The notes under the pieces are model-generated. The model saw only the letters and a list, made by a program, of their open reading frames with translations, was not told where the DNA came from and made no database searches. Shown piece by piece: positions 10,219 to 19,169 of a stretch of 64,000 nucleotides of DNA. A program made the position numbers and the translations under genes. The DNA is from Methanomicrobia archaeon JdFR-19. Lineage in GTDB: Archaea > Halobacteriota > Methanosarcinia > DSM-18856 > Methermicoccaceae. Location of the stretch: NCBI GenBank assembly GCA_002010075.1, contig MTMG01000016.1:62137-126136 (forward strand), read 5' to 3'. The stretch's first letter is position 1. Every line of letters begins with the position of its first letter.

Positions 10219-10632
10219 TCACCTACTCAACAGAATCAATGCAAAGACAGCCATAATAATTCCACCTAACTTTGTCAGATCCATATTTTCTTTCAGAATC
10301 GTGATAGCAAGACACACCGTAACAACCAGAGCCAGATTTCTGATGGGAACAACCACACTTGCCTCCCCAAGTTTCAGAGCATACATGTAAGAAACCATGC
10401 CAATGACCGCCAAGATAGAAGCCAATACCACAAGTTTCATTCCTTCCAAGGTTATGGACTTGTCTGGCGAGAGTGACCACACGACACCCATCAAAGTGGC
10501 AGAGAATACATACACAAAGAACACCACCGATAGAGGGTTCATGTGCTCAGTAGCAACCTTATACACTATCCCAACCATACCGAATGCCATCATAGACATT
10601 AGAGCAAATGAGATTTCGTTAATGCTTATCAC
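10219..10632 (-). CDS. small EamA/DMT-superfamily membrane protein
   Basis: The protein has 137 residues, four hydrophobic helices and one EamA-like repeat, like EmrE or ArnE/F halves of the drug/metabolite transporter superfamily. The start is GTG at 10632, which overlaps the TGA of the upstream gene. Placed just before wecB, it may translocate a lipid-linked sugar or be a generic small transporter; a homodimer would be expected. The stop is TGA. Confidence 0.78.
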   Translation of the reverse strand: MISINEISFALMSMMAFGMVGIVYKVATEHMNPLSVVFFVYVFSATLMGVVWSLSPDKSITLEGMKLVVLASILAVIGMVSYMYALKLGEASVVVPIRNLALVVTVCLAITILKENMDLTKLGGIIMAVFALILLSR

Positions 10633-10916
10633 CTCACCTTACATCTGAACACGACAGTTCCGCCTTCTGTGTATGGCTCGCCCGGGTCAAGGCATTGGAT
10701 GTATGCATAGTTCTCATCCTTTGAAAGTCCGAGCTTTACAGGATTTACCCTCTCTCTCAAAGCAACCGCATAATGTAATAAGGAGGGCAGTGCATGGATG
10801 CACAATGCATCTGTTTTGTTGATGTTTATCTCTGCCCCCTCTATCACTATTCTATCACCTTCTTTGTAAACCGGGCACTTCCCTCTAATTTCAACCACTT
10901 CAAAGACCAACTCCAT
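10629..10916 (-). CDS. TIGR04076-like small protein
   Basis: The protein has 95 residues. It begins ELVFEVVEIRGKCPVYKEGD and has the later pair CIHALPSLLHYAVALR and QCLDPGEPYTEGGTVVF, a pattern I associate with the TIGR04076 family. The function of the family is not established; three Cys residues (CPVY, CIHA, QCLD) may bind metal. It is first in the minus-strand glycan operon and divergent from the DUF1616 gene, across a 38-base AT-rich promoter region. The stop is TGA. Confidence 0.72.
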   Translation of the reverse strand: MELVFEVVEIRGKCPVYKEGDRIVIEGAEININKTDALCIHALPSLLHYAVALRERVNPVKLGLSKDENYAYIQCLDPGEPYTEGGTVVFRCKVR

Positions 10917-10954
10917 ATATAAAACGAAGATTTTTATCTATATTTATTCATGGG

Positions 10955-11923
10955 ATGAGTATGCAGAAGTTGATGAAAGTATGGGACTTGCTCACGATAA
11001 TCCTCCTCTCAGTCCTTCTGGCTCTGATAATATGGCTTTTTCCAGAAAGCATTTTGAGAAAGGTTGTAGGTTTACCTTTCATACTTTTCTTCCCCGGATA
11101 TTCGTTCGTGAGTTTTTTGTTTCCTGAGAAAGAATTGGACAGCATCGAGAGAATTGCCTTATCGTTTGGGATGAGTGTCGCTATGGTTCCTTTGGTTGGT
11201 CTTGCTCTCAACTACACATCCTTTGGAATCGCACTGACCCCGATTTTGTTGAGTTTAATATCATTTAACATCATTTTTTCATTGCTCTCAATTTACAGAA
11301 GAATCAACTCACGAGAGCCATTTGTCCCAAAGGTTGAAATAAAATTTGAATTGGGGGAGAAGAGACTGAACAGAGTTCTGACTGTCGTGTTGGTGGTGTC
11401 TATTGTTGTTTCTGTTGCTGTTTTGGGATATGTGGTTGCGACCCCAAAGCAGGGAGAGAAATTCACGGAATTCTACATACTTGGAGAGAAGGGTAAAGCT
11501 TCTGATTATCCAACCCATCTAAAAGTCGGGCAGAAGGGCAAACTCATAATTGGTATAGCAAATCATGAGCACAGAACTGTGAATTACACGGTTGAAATAT
11601 GGCTTGTGAATGCAGCCTATGAGAACAACAAGACCATTATCAACGAAATGTATTTCTTTGATAGATTTAATGTAACGCTCGAGCACATGCCAGTGGATGT
11701 AGGAGAAAATTGGACACCTCAGTGGGAGATACCATACACATTCTCAATCGATAAACCCGGGAGATACAAGATGTGGTTTTTGCTCTTCAAGGATGGCATC
11801 CTACCCCCATCCTCAGAGCCAGAAAAAATGAGGGACTATGCTGGGACTGATTACGAAAACAGGATTAAGGATGCCATACAGGGTGAGATTCAGAGTTTGA
11901 ATCTAAATGTTGTTGTGGAATAA
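10955..11923 (+). CDS. DUF1616 membrane protein
   Basis: The protein has 322 residues. Four hydrophobic helices lie in residues 10-110 with PFILFFPGYSFVSFLFPEKE, a fifth is near residue 150, and a roughly 160-residue extracellular C-terminal domain contains NHEHRTVNYTVEIWLVN. This matches archaeal DUF1616 proteins often found near surface-glycan genes. The function is unknown. ATG at 10955 is the first start; an ATG six bases downstream is equally possible. The stop is TAA. Confidence 0.82.
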   Translation: MSMQKLMKVWDLLTIILLSVLLALIIWLFPESILRKVVGLPFILFFPGYSFVSFLFPEKELDSIERIALSFGMSVAMVPLVGLALNYTSFGIALTPILLSLISFNIIFSLLSIYRRINSREPFVPKVEIKFELGEKRLNRVLTVVLVVSIVVSVAVLGYVVATPKQGEKFTEFYILGEKGKASDYPTHLKVGQKGKLIIGIANHEHRTVNYTVEIWLVNAAYENNKTIINEMYFFDRFNVTLEHMPVDVGENWTPQWEIPYTFSIDKPGRYKMWFLLFKDGILPPSSEPEKMRDYAGTDYENRIKDAIQGEIQSLNLNVVVE

Positions 11924-12027
11924 TTTACCCGAAAACATCAACATAATCCTAAAATTTTATGAAAGACAAGAACAAGGGGAAGAAATTGGCAAGAACTTCT
12001 GTCTAACCTCGCTTTATGATAGAAGTT

Positions 12028-13023
12028 TCAATCTATTTTTGTATTTTTATGTTCAATATATTTCTTCCTCACCTCTTCAGCTCTCTCTTCCTCACCCAAT
12101 TCTTCATACCCTTCCGCAACGTGTTTCCACCACCCACCGTCTTTCTCTGCCTCAGCCTTGCAGTATTCCACATATTTCATCATTGCCTCCCTTGCTTTTT
12201 CGAGGTCTCCCAATCTCCTGCATATATTAGCCACATCTTCCCAGAAAACACCCTCCTCCTCAGCCTCTTTCACATAATATTCCAGAGCTCCCTTCCATGC
12301 CCTCTTGGCTCTATCCTTATTTGAAATCTCTTCCCACAATTTTGCAACATCTCCCCAGTACCATGGCTCATTTTCAGCATATTTTTCGAGACATTCTGCA
12401 GCCTTTTTATATTCACCCGCCCTCTTCCAGAATTCATATGCTTCTTTCCAGTATTTTCCTCCTTTCTTATCTTCTGCCAGTTTGGTGTAGATTTTTGCAA
12501 CCCTTTTATATTCACCCGCCCTCTCATAACACCAAACAGCAGATTCTGGCATCTCAGCCTTCAGATAACATTCAGCAGCCTCCCGATATTTCCCATCTTT
12601 CTCATATTTTCTTGCAGCCTCCCTGAACTTTCCTTTCCTTTCAAGAGACTCTGCACTTTTCATTCTATCTACCAGACTCATCTCAGGTTCCATCAACCAC
12701 CATACCAGAATACCAAGAGCAACCAGATACACACCTGTTATGTATACAACGTGCATTGGCTCAGACCATTTGTATGTTTGGTAGGTTGCATACCCAGATG
12801 TTATGAGTCCTGCAACCGATAAAGCAAGGAATTTGAGATTCTTTGCATAAGCAAGTAAGAAAACAATAATTGCAAACAGCGTGGTGGCACATAAATAAAC
12901 AATACCAAACAAGACTCTCAAAAAGAACAGAATCCCAAAAAAGTGTATTATCGTAGAAATAATTGCTATCAAGAAGATAATTACCAGTCCTATAAATATC
13001 GTCACTCTGTTCATGTTATTCAT
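12028..13023 (-). CDS. membrane-anchored TPR/SNAP-like repeat protein
   Basis: The protein has 331 residues. Four hydrophobic helices occupy residues 5-115, followed by a cytoplasmic helical repeat domain from about 120 to the end. Repeat units of about 20-40 residues are marked by AGEYKKAAECLEKYA, AGEYKRVAKIYTKLAED and EAARKYEKDGKYREAAECY, resembling tetratricopeptide or SNAP repeats that mediate protein contacts. A TATA-like ATTAAATAAATT lies just upstream on the minus strand. The partner is unknown. The stop is TGA. Confidence 0.8.
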   Translation of the reverse strand: MNNMNRVTIFIGLVIIFLIAIISTIIHFFGILFFLRVLFGIVYLCATTLFAIIVFLLAYAKNLKFLALSVAGLITSGYATYQTYKWSEPMHVVYITGVYLVALGILVWWLMEPEMSLVDRMKSAESLERKGKFREAARKYEKDGKYREAAECYLKAEMPESAVWCYERAGEYKRVAKIYTKLAEDKKGGKYWKEAYEFWKRAGEYKKAAECLEKYAENEPWYWGDVAKLWEEISNKDRAKRAWKGALEYYVKEAEEEGVFWEDVANICRRLGDLEKAREAMMKYVEYCKAEAEKDGGWWKHVAEGYEELGEEERAEEVRKKYIEHKNTKID

Positions 13024-13087
13024 TTATAAATGGAATTTATTTAATTTTGTCTCATTAATTATAATAACAAATCCAGAAATTTAAAGT

Positions 13088-13203
13088 TGTGAAAGTTTTA
13101 ATAACAGGAGCCTCGGAACAGATCAGTTCGTATGTTGTGGACTGTTGTTGACAAGTATGATGTTTTAGAGATTGATTTTCATGATGCGTTAGTCTTTGCT
13201 CCG
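13088..13203 (+). pseudogene. remnant of an NAD-dependent sugar epimerase N terminus
   Basis: A GTG frame from about 13088 reads VKVLITGASEQISSYVV, which looks like the start of a nucleoside-diphosphate-sugar epimerase (usually KVLITGGAGFIGS), then meets TGA. A second frame follows with DKYDVLEIDFHDA and again stops at TGA. No full-length gene remains. The rest of the 267-base gap between 13024 and 13290 holds nothing else recognisable. Family assignment is tentative. Confidence 0.4.
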
Positions 13204-13290
13204 TTGAACTTTGGAAAGTTATTTACATGATACTATCAGTTATGATGATAAATTAGGTAGATACCATCATGCATTGGGGGTGTATGCTAA

Positions 13291-14430
13291 GTGGGTGAAA
13301 ATTCAGTAGAGGTGTCAGTGGTTATACCGTCCCTTAACGAGGAAAAAATAATTGGCATATGTATAGAGAAAGTGAAAAGGGTCTTCAGGGACCACAACAT
13401 AAAAGGAGAGATAATAGTTGCGGACAACTCTACTGATATGACTCCAGAGATCGCAAGATCCCTGGGAGCCAAGGTTGTTACTCCTGATAAAAAAGGATAC
13501 GGTTACGCTTATCTCTGTGCTTTTAAGCATGTTAAAGGCAAGTATATCGTTGTTGGGGACGCAGATAATACTTACGACTTTCTTGAGATACCTAAGCTTC
13601 TTGAACCTTTAAGGAAAGGGGAGGCGGAACTGGTAATTGGAAGCAGGTTCAAGGGTAATATCTTAGATGATGCAATGCCTTGGCTACATAGGTATATAGG
13701 AAACCCTCTTCTTACATTCCTTTTAAACTTCTTTTTTAAAGCTGGTGTGAGTGATGCCCACTCAGGTTTCAGGGCTTTTACGAGAGAGAGTTTGGAGAAG
13801 ATGAAACTGAAAGGAGAGGGAATGGAATTCGCCTCGGAGATGATCATAAGGGCCGTTTGGGCTAGGTTAAGAATAAAAGAAGTGCCCATAACATACTATC
13901 CTCGACAAGACTCAGAACCAAAGCTTAAATCATTCAGGGATGGATGGAGACATTTGAGGTTCATGCTGCTTTATGCTCCAACTTATCTCTTTATTTTGCC
14001 TGGAGTGTTGTTGTTTATTTTGAGTATGGCTTTAGTTCTGCTTATTAGTGTCGGCATCTCAAATTTTGGATCTACTGGTTTGGGAGTCCATTCTATGATT
14101 GCCTCAAGTTTGCTAGCCATAATTGGTTACCAACTTATCTTTTTAGGATTGGCTGGGAAGATATATAGAGCAAAAATGGATATTCTAAATGACGGAATTG
14201 CAGAGTTTATTGTCAAAAGGTTATCTTTGGAGAAAGGGATAACAATTGGACTCTTGATATTCTTTACTGGATTTGCTTATACCATTTATTTAGTGTGGAA
14301 CTGGGTTGACAGCGGTTTCAAGAATTTGCCTATGCTGAGTCAGGATGTTCTGGCGTTTACACTGCTCGTTATCGGGTTGCAGACACTATTCTATTCGTTT
14401 TTCCTGAGCATGCTTAGCGAAAGAGTGTAA
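13291..14430 (+). CDS. GT2 glycosyltransferase with C-terminal membrane domain (DPM1/DPG synthase-like)
   Basis: The protein has 379 residues. The GT-A domain spans about 1-230 with VVIPSLNEEKIIGICIEKV, IIVADNSTDMT, the acidic DXD-type motif VGDADNTYD, VIGSRFKG and DAHSGFRAFTRESL. Four hydrophobic helices follow from about 235. Such enzymes load mannose or glucose on dolichyl phosphate, the sugar donor for external glycan steps. The start is GTG; an internal GTG near 13314 is possible. It opens the plus-strand glycan island. The stop is TAA. Confidence 0.85.
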   Translation: MGENSVEVSVVIPSLNEEKIIGICIEKVKRVFRDHNIKGEIIVADNSTDMTPEIARSLGAKVVTPDKKGYGYAYLCAFKHVKGKYIVVGDADNTYDFLEIPKLLEPLRKGEAELVIGSRFKGNILDDAMPWLHRYIGNPLLTFLLNFFFKAGVSDAHSGFRAFTRESLEKMKLKGEGMEFASEMIIRAVWARLRIKEVPITYYPRQDSEPKLKSFRDGWRHLRFMLLYAPTYLFILPGVLLFILSMALVLLISVGISNFGSTGLGVHSMIASSLLAIIGYQLIFLGLAGKIYRAKMDILNDGIAEFIVKRLSLEKGITIGLLIFFTGFAYTIYLVWNWVDSGFKNLPMLSQDVLAFTLLVIGLQTLFYSFFLSMLSERV

Positions 14431-14435
14431 GGGGT

Positions 14436-14741
14436 GATACTACGAGTCTCTCAAGTCATATCTTTCTACCTTGGATTCTGACATACACTGTGAGAAGAGA
14501 GTTAGAATATTCTCTGAGTGTATCATTCTATCTCTTCATCCATTTGTTTCTTGATATGCTGGATGGTGGACCGGTAACGCTCTTGTACCCCTTTGTAAAG
14601 AGAGGTGTTATTCTGAGATGTGGGATTACAGAACCTTCTAAGAGCTATGGAACTCTTTCCAGATTAGGAGTTGCTCCAGCCATCTTGCTCCTGCCGATGG
14701 TTTCTTTTGATAGGCTTCAGAGGAGGATAAGAGAAAATTAA
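14436..14741 (+). pseudogene. fragment of a YdjM/DUF457-like membrane metal-dependent hydrolase
   Basis: The open frame runs without a convincing start directly after the preceding stop (TTSLSSHIFLPWIL) and includes FYLFIHLFLDMLDGGPVTLL followed by YPF. This resembles the H-x3-D plus LLYPF region of YdjM-type predicted metal-dependent hydrolases. The N-terminal PDxD-containing part of the family is missing. It ends in TAA. This explains most of the 324-base gap between the two GT2 genes. It could also be translated from the GTG at 14490 as an 83-residue protein. Confidence 0.5.
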
Positions 14742-14754
14742 GGGTGCCGTTAGT

Positions 14755-15744
14755 ATGAATAGCACAGTTTCGATTGTAATTCCTACAAAAAACAATGGAG
14801 ATATACTTGAAAAATGTCTTAGATCAATTCAGAATTTGGATTATCCAAAAGATAATTTGGAAGTTATAATTGTCGATGGATATTCAACGGATAACACAGT
14901 AGAGATTACAAAAAAATACGGATGTAAAGTAATCTTTGAGGATAAAGGGAGAATAAGCTATGCAAGAGACCTTGGGGTTAAACATGCTAAAGGCGAGTTC
15001 ATAGCCTTTACTGACGCCGATTGTGTTGTCGATAGAAATTGGATAAAGGAGTTGATAAAACACTTTAAGGATGAGAAAGTTGCCGCAATAGGTGGACCAA
15101 ATGTAACACCAGAAGACGATACAGAATTTGCAAAATATGTGGGTATAGTTTTGTCTTTTCTCAGCAAGGTTGGAGCCAGATATGGACTGAGTGGGGGGCA
15201 GGCTAGAGAAATCTACCACAATCCGACATGCAACGTAATGTATAGAAAGGAAGTTTTAGAGGAGGTTGGAGGGTTTAATTACAGTTTGGTTACAGTTGAC
15301 GACGAAGAACTTGATTATAGAATTAGAAATAGAGGATACAAAATTCTCTATACGCCTTTTGCTGTAGTTTACCATTACAGGAAGCCGACTTGGAAAAAGT
15401 TTATTAAAATGGCTTGGAATTACGGCATCGGAAGGATGCAGGCGATAAAATTGCATAGAGATATGGGGAGATGGTTTCACTTTACCCCGTCGATTTTAGT
15501 TTTGATAGTGTTTTTGTTATTACTACTCTCGTACTTCAATGCTTTCTTTCTCTCAGTTGCATTGGGCATCTTGGTTGTGGGAGGTATTGGTATAGGCATA
15601 TTAAGCGCTTTACTTACGATTAAACACAAAAGAAGGTTTATAGATTTCATTACAATGTATCTACTGATAGCCATTTGGTTTTGGGGTTGGGGGTTGGGAT
15701 TTATAAGAGGAACATTTAAACCAGTCGAAAGAAAAGAATGGTGA
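14755..15744 (+). CDS. GT2-family glycosyltransferase
   Basis: The protein has 329 residues. The GT-A domain has VSIVIPTKNNGDILEKCL, VIIVDGYSTDNT, FTDADCVVDRNWI (DXD-type) and VDDEELDYRIRNRGY. Two or three hydrophobic helices lie in 240-320. It is membrane-bound with a cytoplasmic active site and adds one sugar of the island's glycan; donor unknown. The next gene starts seven bases after its TGA, so the two are cotranscribed. Confidence 0.86.
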   Translation: MNSTVSIVIPTKNNGDILEKCLRSIQNLDYPKDNLEVIIVDGYSTDNTVEITKKYGCKVIFEDKGRISYARDLGVKHAKGEFIAFTDADCVVDRNWIKELIKHFKDEKVAAIGGPNVTPEDDTEFAKYVGIVLSFLSKVGARYGLSGGQAREIYHNPTCNVMYRKEVLEEVGGFNYSLVTVDDEELDYRIRNRGYKILYTPFAVVYHYRKPTWKKFIKMAWNYGIGRMQAIKLHRDMGRWFHFTPSILVLIVFLLLLLSYFNAFFLSVALGILVVGGIGIGILSALLTIKHKRRFIDFITMYLLIAIWFWGWGLGFIRGTFKPVERKEW

Positions 15745-15751
15745 AAAACTT

Positions 15752-17206
15752 ATGAAGATATACATGCTTAATCCGCCATATTTCTATCACTTTGGCAGGG
15801 AAATGAGGTGGCAAGATACTGGGAGGGGAGGGACTTTATACTATCCCATGTGGCTATCCTACGCAACTGGTTTGCTTGAGCAAAAGGGTCATAAGGTCAG
15901 ACTCGTTGATTGTCCAGCTTGGAACTGGAATGTTGATGACGTTTTAAGAGATTTAAAGAAGTTCAATCCGGATATAGTTGTTGTTGGAACGAGCTTTACA
16001 AGTTTAAACAACGATCTTGACGTTTCAAGAAAGATTAAGGGAGAATTTGATGTTCCAATTGTGATGGTTGGCCCACCGACGTCACAATTCCCGGAGAAGA
16101 TATTGGGAGTTATAGATATTGTCGCGAGATATGAATATGAATTTACTTTAGCTGAGTTGGTAGAGAAAATGGAGAAAGGGAGGAGTATTCAGGATGTTTT
16201 GGGGATATCATTTAAACAAAATGAGAAGATAGTTCACAACCCAAATAGACCATGGTCTACGTCGAAACAAATTGAAGAATTACCGTTTGTTTCAGAGGTT
16301 TATAAGAAGCATCTGAACATTTACGATTACTTCCTTAACTACTCTCTGTATCCAATGGTTCAGATTTTCACTGGGAGAGGTTGTCCTTATGAGTGCACTT
16401 TTTGTGCTTGGCCTCAGACTTCTATGGGTAGGAAATATAGAGTTAGAAGCGTAGACAACATTCTGGATGAACTTGAGTGGATAGAAGAAAACTTGCCTGA
16501 AGTAAAGGAGGTGTTCTTTGAGGATGATACATTCACCGTCAGCAAGAAGAGGGTTAGAGAGTTCTGCAGGAAGTATATGGATAGAGATTTAGAGATCACA
16601 TGGTCTTGCAATGCGAGAGTTGATACGCTGGATTTGGAAACTATGAAAGAAATAAAAAAAGCTAATTGCAGGTTTTTAATAGTCGGTTTTGAGTCTGCAG
16701 ATAACAACATACTGAAAAATATAAAGAAGGGGTTTACAGTCGAGCAGGCGAGGGAATTTGCTAAGAACGTTAAAAAGGCTGGGTTGTTTTTGCATGCCGA
16801 TTTTATAATAGGGTTGCCTGGGGAGACCAAAGAGACGATTGAGAAGACAAAGAAGTTTATCAAAGAGATAAAGCCCGAGCAGTTGCAAGTGTCTGTATCA
16901 TCGCCGTTTCCAGGTACTGAGCTTTATGAGTGGTACAAAAAGAATGGATATTTGTTAACTGAGGACCCGAACGAGTATCTTGATGAGCAAGGGCATCAGA
17001 AGAGCGTAGTGTCGTATCCTTGGCTTACAGCTGATGAGATTGTGAAAGAGGTTGATAGGATTTTGAGGGATTATTATCTGTCATTGGATTACATCCCAGT
17101 AGCTCTGAGACAGATATTAAGAAAGCATGCATGGCAGGAGGCTAAGAGGTTGTGGTATTCGGCTAAGATGTTTTTAAAATATATTGGGGGCAGGGGGATA
17201 GCATGA
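15752..17206 (+). CDS. B12-binding-domain radical SAM enzyme
   Basis: The protein has 484 residues. An N-terminal cobalamin-binding-like Rossmann domain (about 1-150, VVVGTSFTSLNNDLDVSRKI) precedes a radical SAM core with the cluster motif GCPYECTFC (CX3CX2C) near residue 213 and EVFFEDDTFTVSK. Relatives are class B radical SAM methylases and lipid-modifying enzymes. In this context it may C-methylate or otherwise modify a sugar or lipid carrier; substrate unknown. Its TGA overlaps the next ATG (ATGA). Confidence 0.85.
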   Translation: MKIYMLNPPYFYHFGREMRWQDTGRGGTLYYPMWLSYATGLLEQKGHKVRLVDCPAWNWNVDDVLRDLKKFNPDIVVVGTSFTSLNNDLDVSRKIKGEFDVPIVMVGPPTSQFPEKILGVIDIVARYEYEFTLAELVEKMEKGRSIQDVLGISFKQNEKIVHNPNRPWSTSKQIEELPFVSEVYKKHLNIYDYFLNYSLYPMVQIFTGRGCPYECTFCAWPQTSMGRKYRVRSVDNILDELEWIEENLPEVKEVFFEDDTFTVSKKRVREFCRKYMDRDLEITWSCNARVDTLDLETMKEIKKANCRFLIVGFESADNNILKNIKKGFTVEQAREFAKNVKKAGLFLHADFIIGLPGETKETIEKTKKFIKEIKPEQLQVSVSSPFPGTELYEWYKKNGYLLTEDPNEYLDEQGHQKSVVSYPWLTADEIVKEVDRILRDYYLSLDYIPVALRQILRKHAWQEAKRLWYSAKMFLKYIGGRGIA

Positions 17207-18426
17207 AAATCCTACAAATCTTCGACGATTACGGAACCCCGGGAGAGAAAGCGTTACCCGGAATAGGATCGGTTCCTTCAGTAGTATACTATCTGGCAAA
17301 ATATACTGCTAAAAAGGGTCACAATGTTACCATTTTGGAAAGGGGACATGATAAAAACGATCCAGAGGAGGAATATATACACGACGTGAGATATGTAAGA
17401 ATTAGGGCTGAGAAATTGCCAGCAGCGCCTTATAAGCTAATAAAAAGTCCAAATGGATTTATGCATTTGTTTTCTGATAGTGTAAGCATGGCCTTCAAGA
17501 TAAACAAATTTCTTAAAAAGGAGAATTTTGATGTAATCCATGTGCATTTCCCATTTGCTGCTTGTATACTTGTTAACCTGAACATAAAGATTGGGGAAAA
17601 GATGGTGTATACTGCCCACATAGGTGATGAGAAAAAGAGATTCAGTTTGGATTCAAAATTACCGTTTCTAAAATTCTTCTCTCCAGACCTTTATTTAATG
17701 AAACGAGTTAAAAAAAGTGTTGTGTTAAATGAAAATATCAAATATTTACTTGTTGCAAAAGGATTAAAGGATGAAAAACTTGAGATAATTCCTAACGGTA
17801 TAAATGTGAATGAATTTAGCATTAGTAAGGATGAGATAGAGCGGGTTAGGGAAAAATATGGACTTAATGAAACTACAGTAATGTTCGCTGGCACGATAAC
17901 ACCGAGAAAAGGGGTTGATTGTTTAGTAAAGGCGGCAGAGATAATTTTAAAGAATCATAAAGATTTAACGTTTTTAATTGTTGGAAATCTAAAGCTTGAT
18001 GAGGAATTTGCGAACAGGGTTGTGAAATACGTTAAAGAAAGGGGGCTGGACATGAATATTAAATTTACAGACTTCGTTTCTTATGAAGATTTGAGGGCTT
18101 TGTATTCCGCTTGCGATGTTTTCGTTTTGCCCTCGTTTGGAGAAGGAGACCCGGTAGCTTTGAAAGAAGCGTTAGCTTCAGGCAAACCTTTAATAGGTTC
18201 AAATGTTGGAGGAATTCCAATGCAAATAAGAGATGGATGGAATGGATTTTTGATTGAACCTGGAAATGAAAAACAGTTGGCAGAAAAGATAGAATATTTA
18301 ATAGAAAATGAGGAAGAAAGAGAGAGGATGAGTAAAAATAGTAGAACACTTGCGGAAGAGGAGTTTAACTGGGAAAAAATAGCTTATAGATATATCAAAG
18401 TTTATGAAGACATAAATAGGTGTTAA
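17203..18426 (+). CDS. GT4-family glycosyltransferase
   Basis: The protein has 407 residues with the GT-B fold. The linker region is PNGINVNEF, the C-terminal domain begins VMFAGTITPRKGVDCL, and the EX7E motif is in FGEGDPVALKEALASGKP. It transfers an NDP-sugar in the cytoplasm during glycan assembly. It is translationally coupled to the upstream radical SAM gene by a 4-base overlap, and overlaps the next frame by a few bases. The stop is TAA. Confidence 0.88.
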   Translation: MKILQIFDDYGTPGEKALPGIGSVPSVVYYLAKYTAKKGHNVTILERGHDKNDPEEEYIHDVRYVRIRAEKLPAAPYKLIKSPNGFMHLFSDSVSMAFKINKFLKKENFDVIHVHFPFAACILVNLNIKIGEKMVYTAHIGDEKKRFSLDSKLPFLKFFSPDLYLMKRVKKSVVLNENIKYLLVAKGLKDEKLEIIPNGINVNEFSISKDEIERVREKYGLNETTVMFAGTITPRKGVDCLVKAAEIILKNHKDLTFLIVGNLKLDEEFANRVVKYVKERGLDMNIKFTDFVSYEDLRALYSACDVFVLPSFGEGDPVALKEALASGKPLIGSNVGGIPMQIRDGWNGFLIEPGNEKQLAEKIEYLIENEEERERMSKNSRTLAEEEFNWEKIAYRYIKVYEDINRC

Positions 18427-18428
18427 AG

Positions 18429-19169
18429 ATGTCTAAAAAGAGATATGTTGATAGATTTGTTGGAATAACTCCAGAAAATATTAGTAAATTGCAAGATAGA
18501 CATCTTAAAGTAATTGAAATACTCTCAAAGCTCAAAGCTGACAGATTCTTAGATATCGGTTGTGGTGATGGAAAATTTACGATGTTGATGTCTAAAAGCT
18601 GTGGAGCTGAGGATGTTTATGGTGTTGATATATCTGAAAAAGGTGTTGAGATGGCGAGAAAAAATGGAGTTAAGGCTTTTAAGGTTGATGTTGACGAGGA
18701 AGAACTCCCCTTTGATGATAATTATTTCGATGTTGTTACGGCTTTGGAAGTAATAGAACATTTGTTCGATCCAGATCACTTTCTTGAAGAAGTTTACAAA
18801 GTTTTGAAGGCTGATGGTGTATTTGTGTTATCAACACCAAATCTTGCTGCCATTCATAATAGATTGGCTTTGCTTTTTGGTTATCAACCGTTTCCAATGG
18901 GTGTTAGTACAAGAATGAATGTTGGTAGAATTTATGAGCCAGATTCTGACCAATCTTTGGATCATATACGGGTTTTAACATTAAACTCACTCAAAAAGCT
19001 GTTAGATATTCACAATTTTAAAATCGTTGAAGTTAAAGGTTCATGCGCTCAATTGCCAGAAAATATGAAATTTAAAGGAATCATTAGAGCTCTGGATAAA
19101 TTTTTAACAATGTTCCCGAATTTAAGTTATCGAGTTGTTTTGGTTTGTGTTAAGGAGGATTTAAAATGA
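18429..19169 (+). CDS. class I SAM-dependent methyltransferase
   Basis: The protein is about 246 residues. Motif I is FLDIGCGDGKF, the acidic residue is in VYGVDIS, and VVTALEVIEHLFDPD and YKVLKADGVFVLSTPN follow, as in UbiE/Coq5-like methyltransferases. ATG at 18429 is preferred over the GTG at 18420 that overlaps the previous stop. From here to about 23.4 kb the DNA is clearly more AT-rich than the flanks. The TGA overlaps the next ATG. Confidence 0.85.
   Translation: MSKKRYVDRFVGITPENISKLQDRHLKVIEILSKLKADRFLDIGCGDGKFTMLMSKSCGAEDVYGVDISEKGVEMARKNGVKAFKVDVDEEELPFDDNYFDVVTALEVIEHLFDPDHFLEEVYKVLKADGVFVLSTPNLAAIHNRLALLFGYQPFPMGVSTRMNVGRIYEPDSDQSLDHIRVLTLNSLKKLLDIHNFKIVEVKGSCAQLPENMKFKGIIRALDKFLTMFPNLSYRVVLVCVKEDLK

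Noticed and set aside
14490-14741. A complete 83-residue gene
   Set aside because: The similarity to YdjM-like proteins starts before the GTG and lacks the N-terminal metal motif, so a fragment is more likely.
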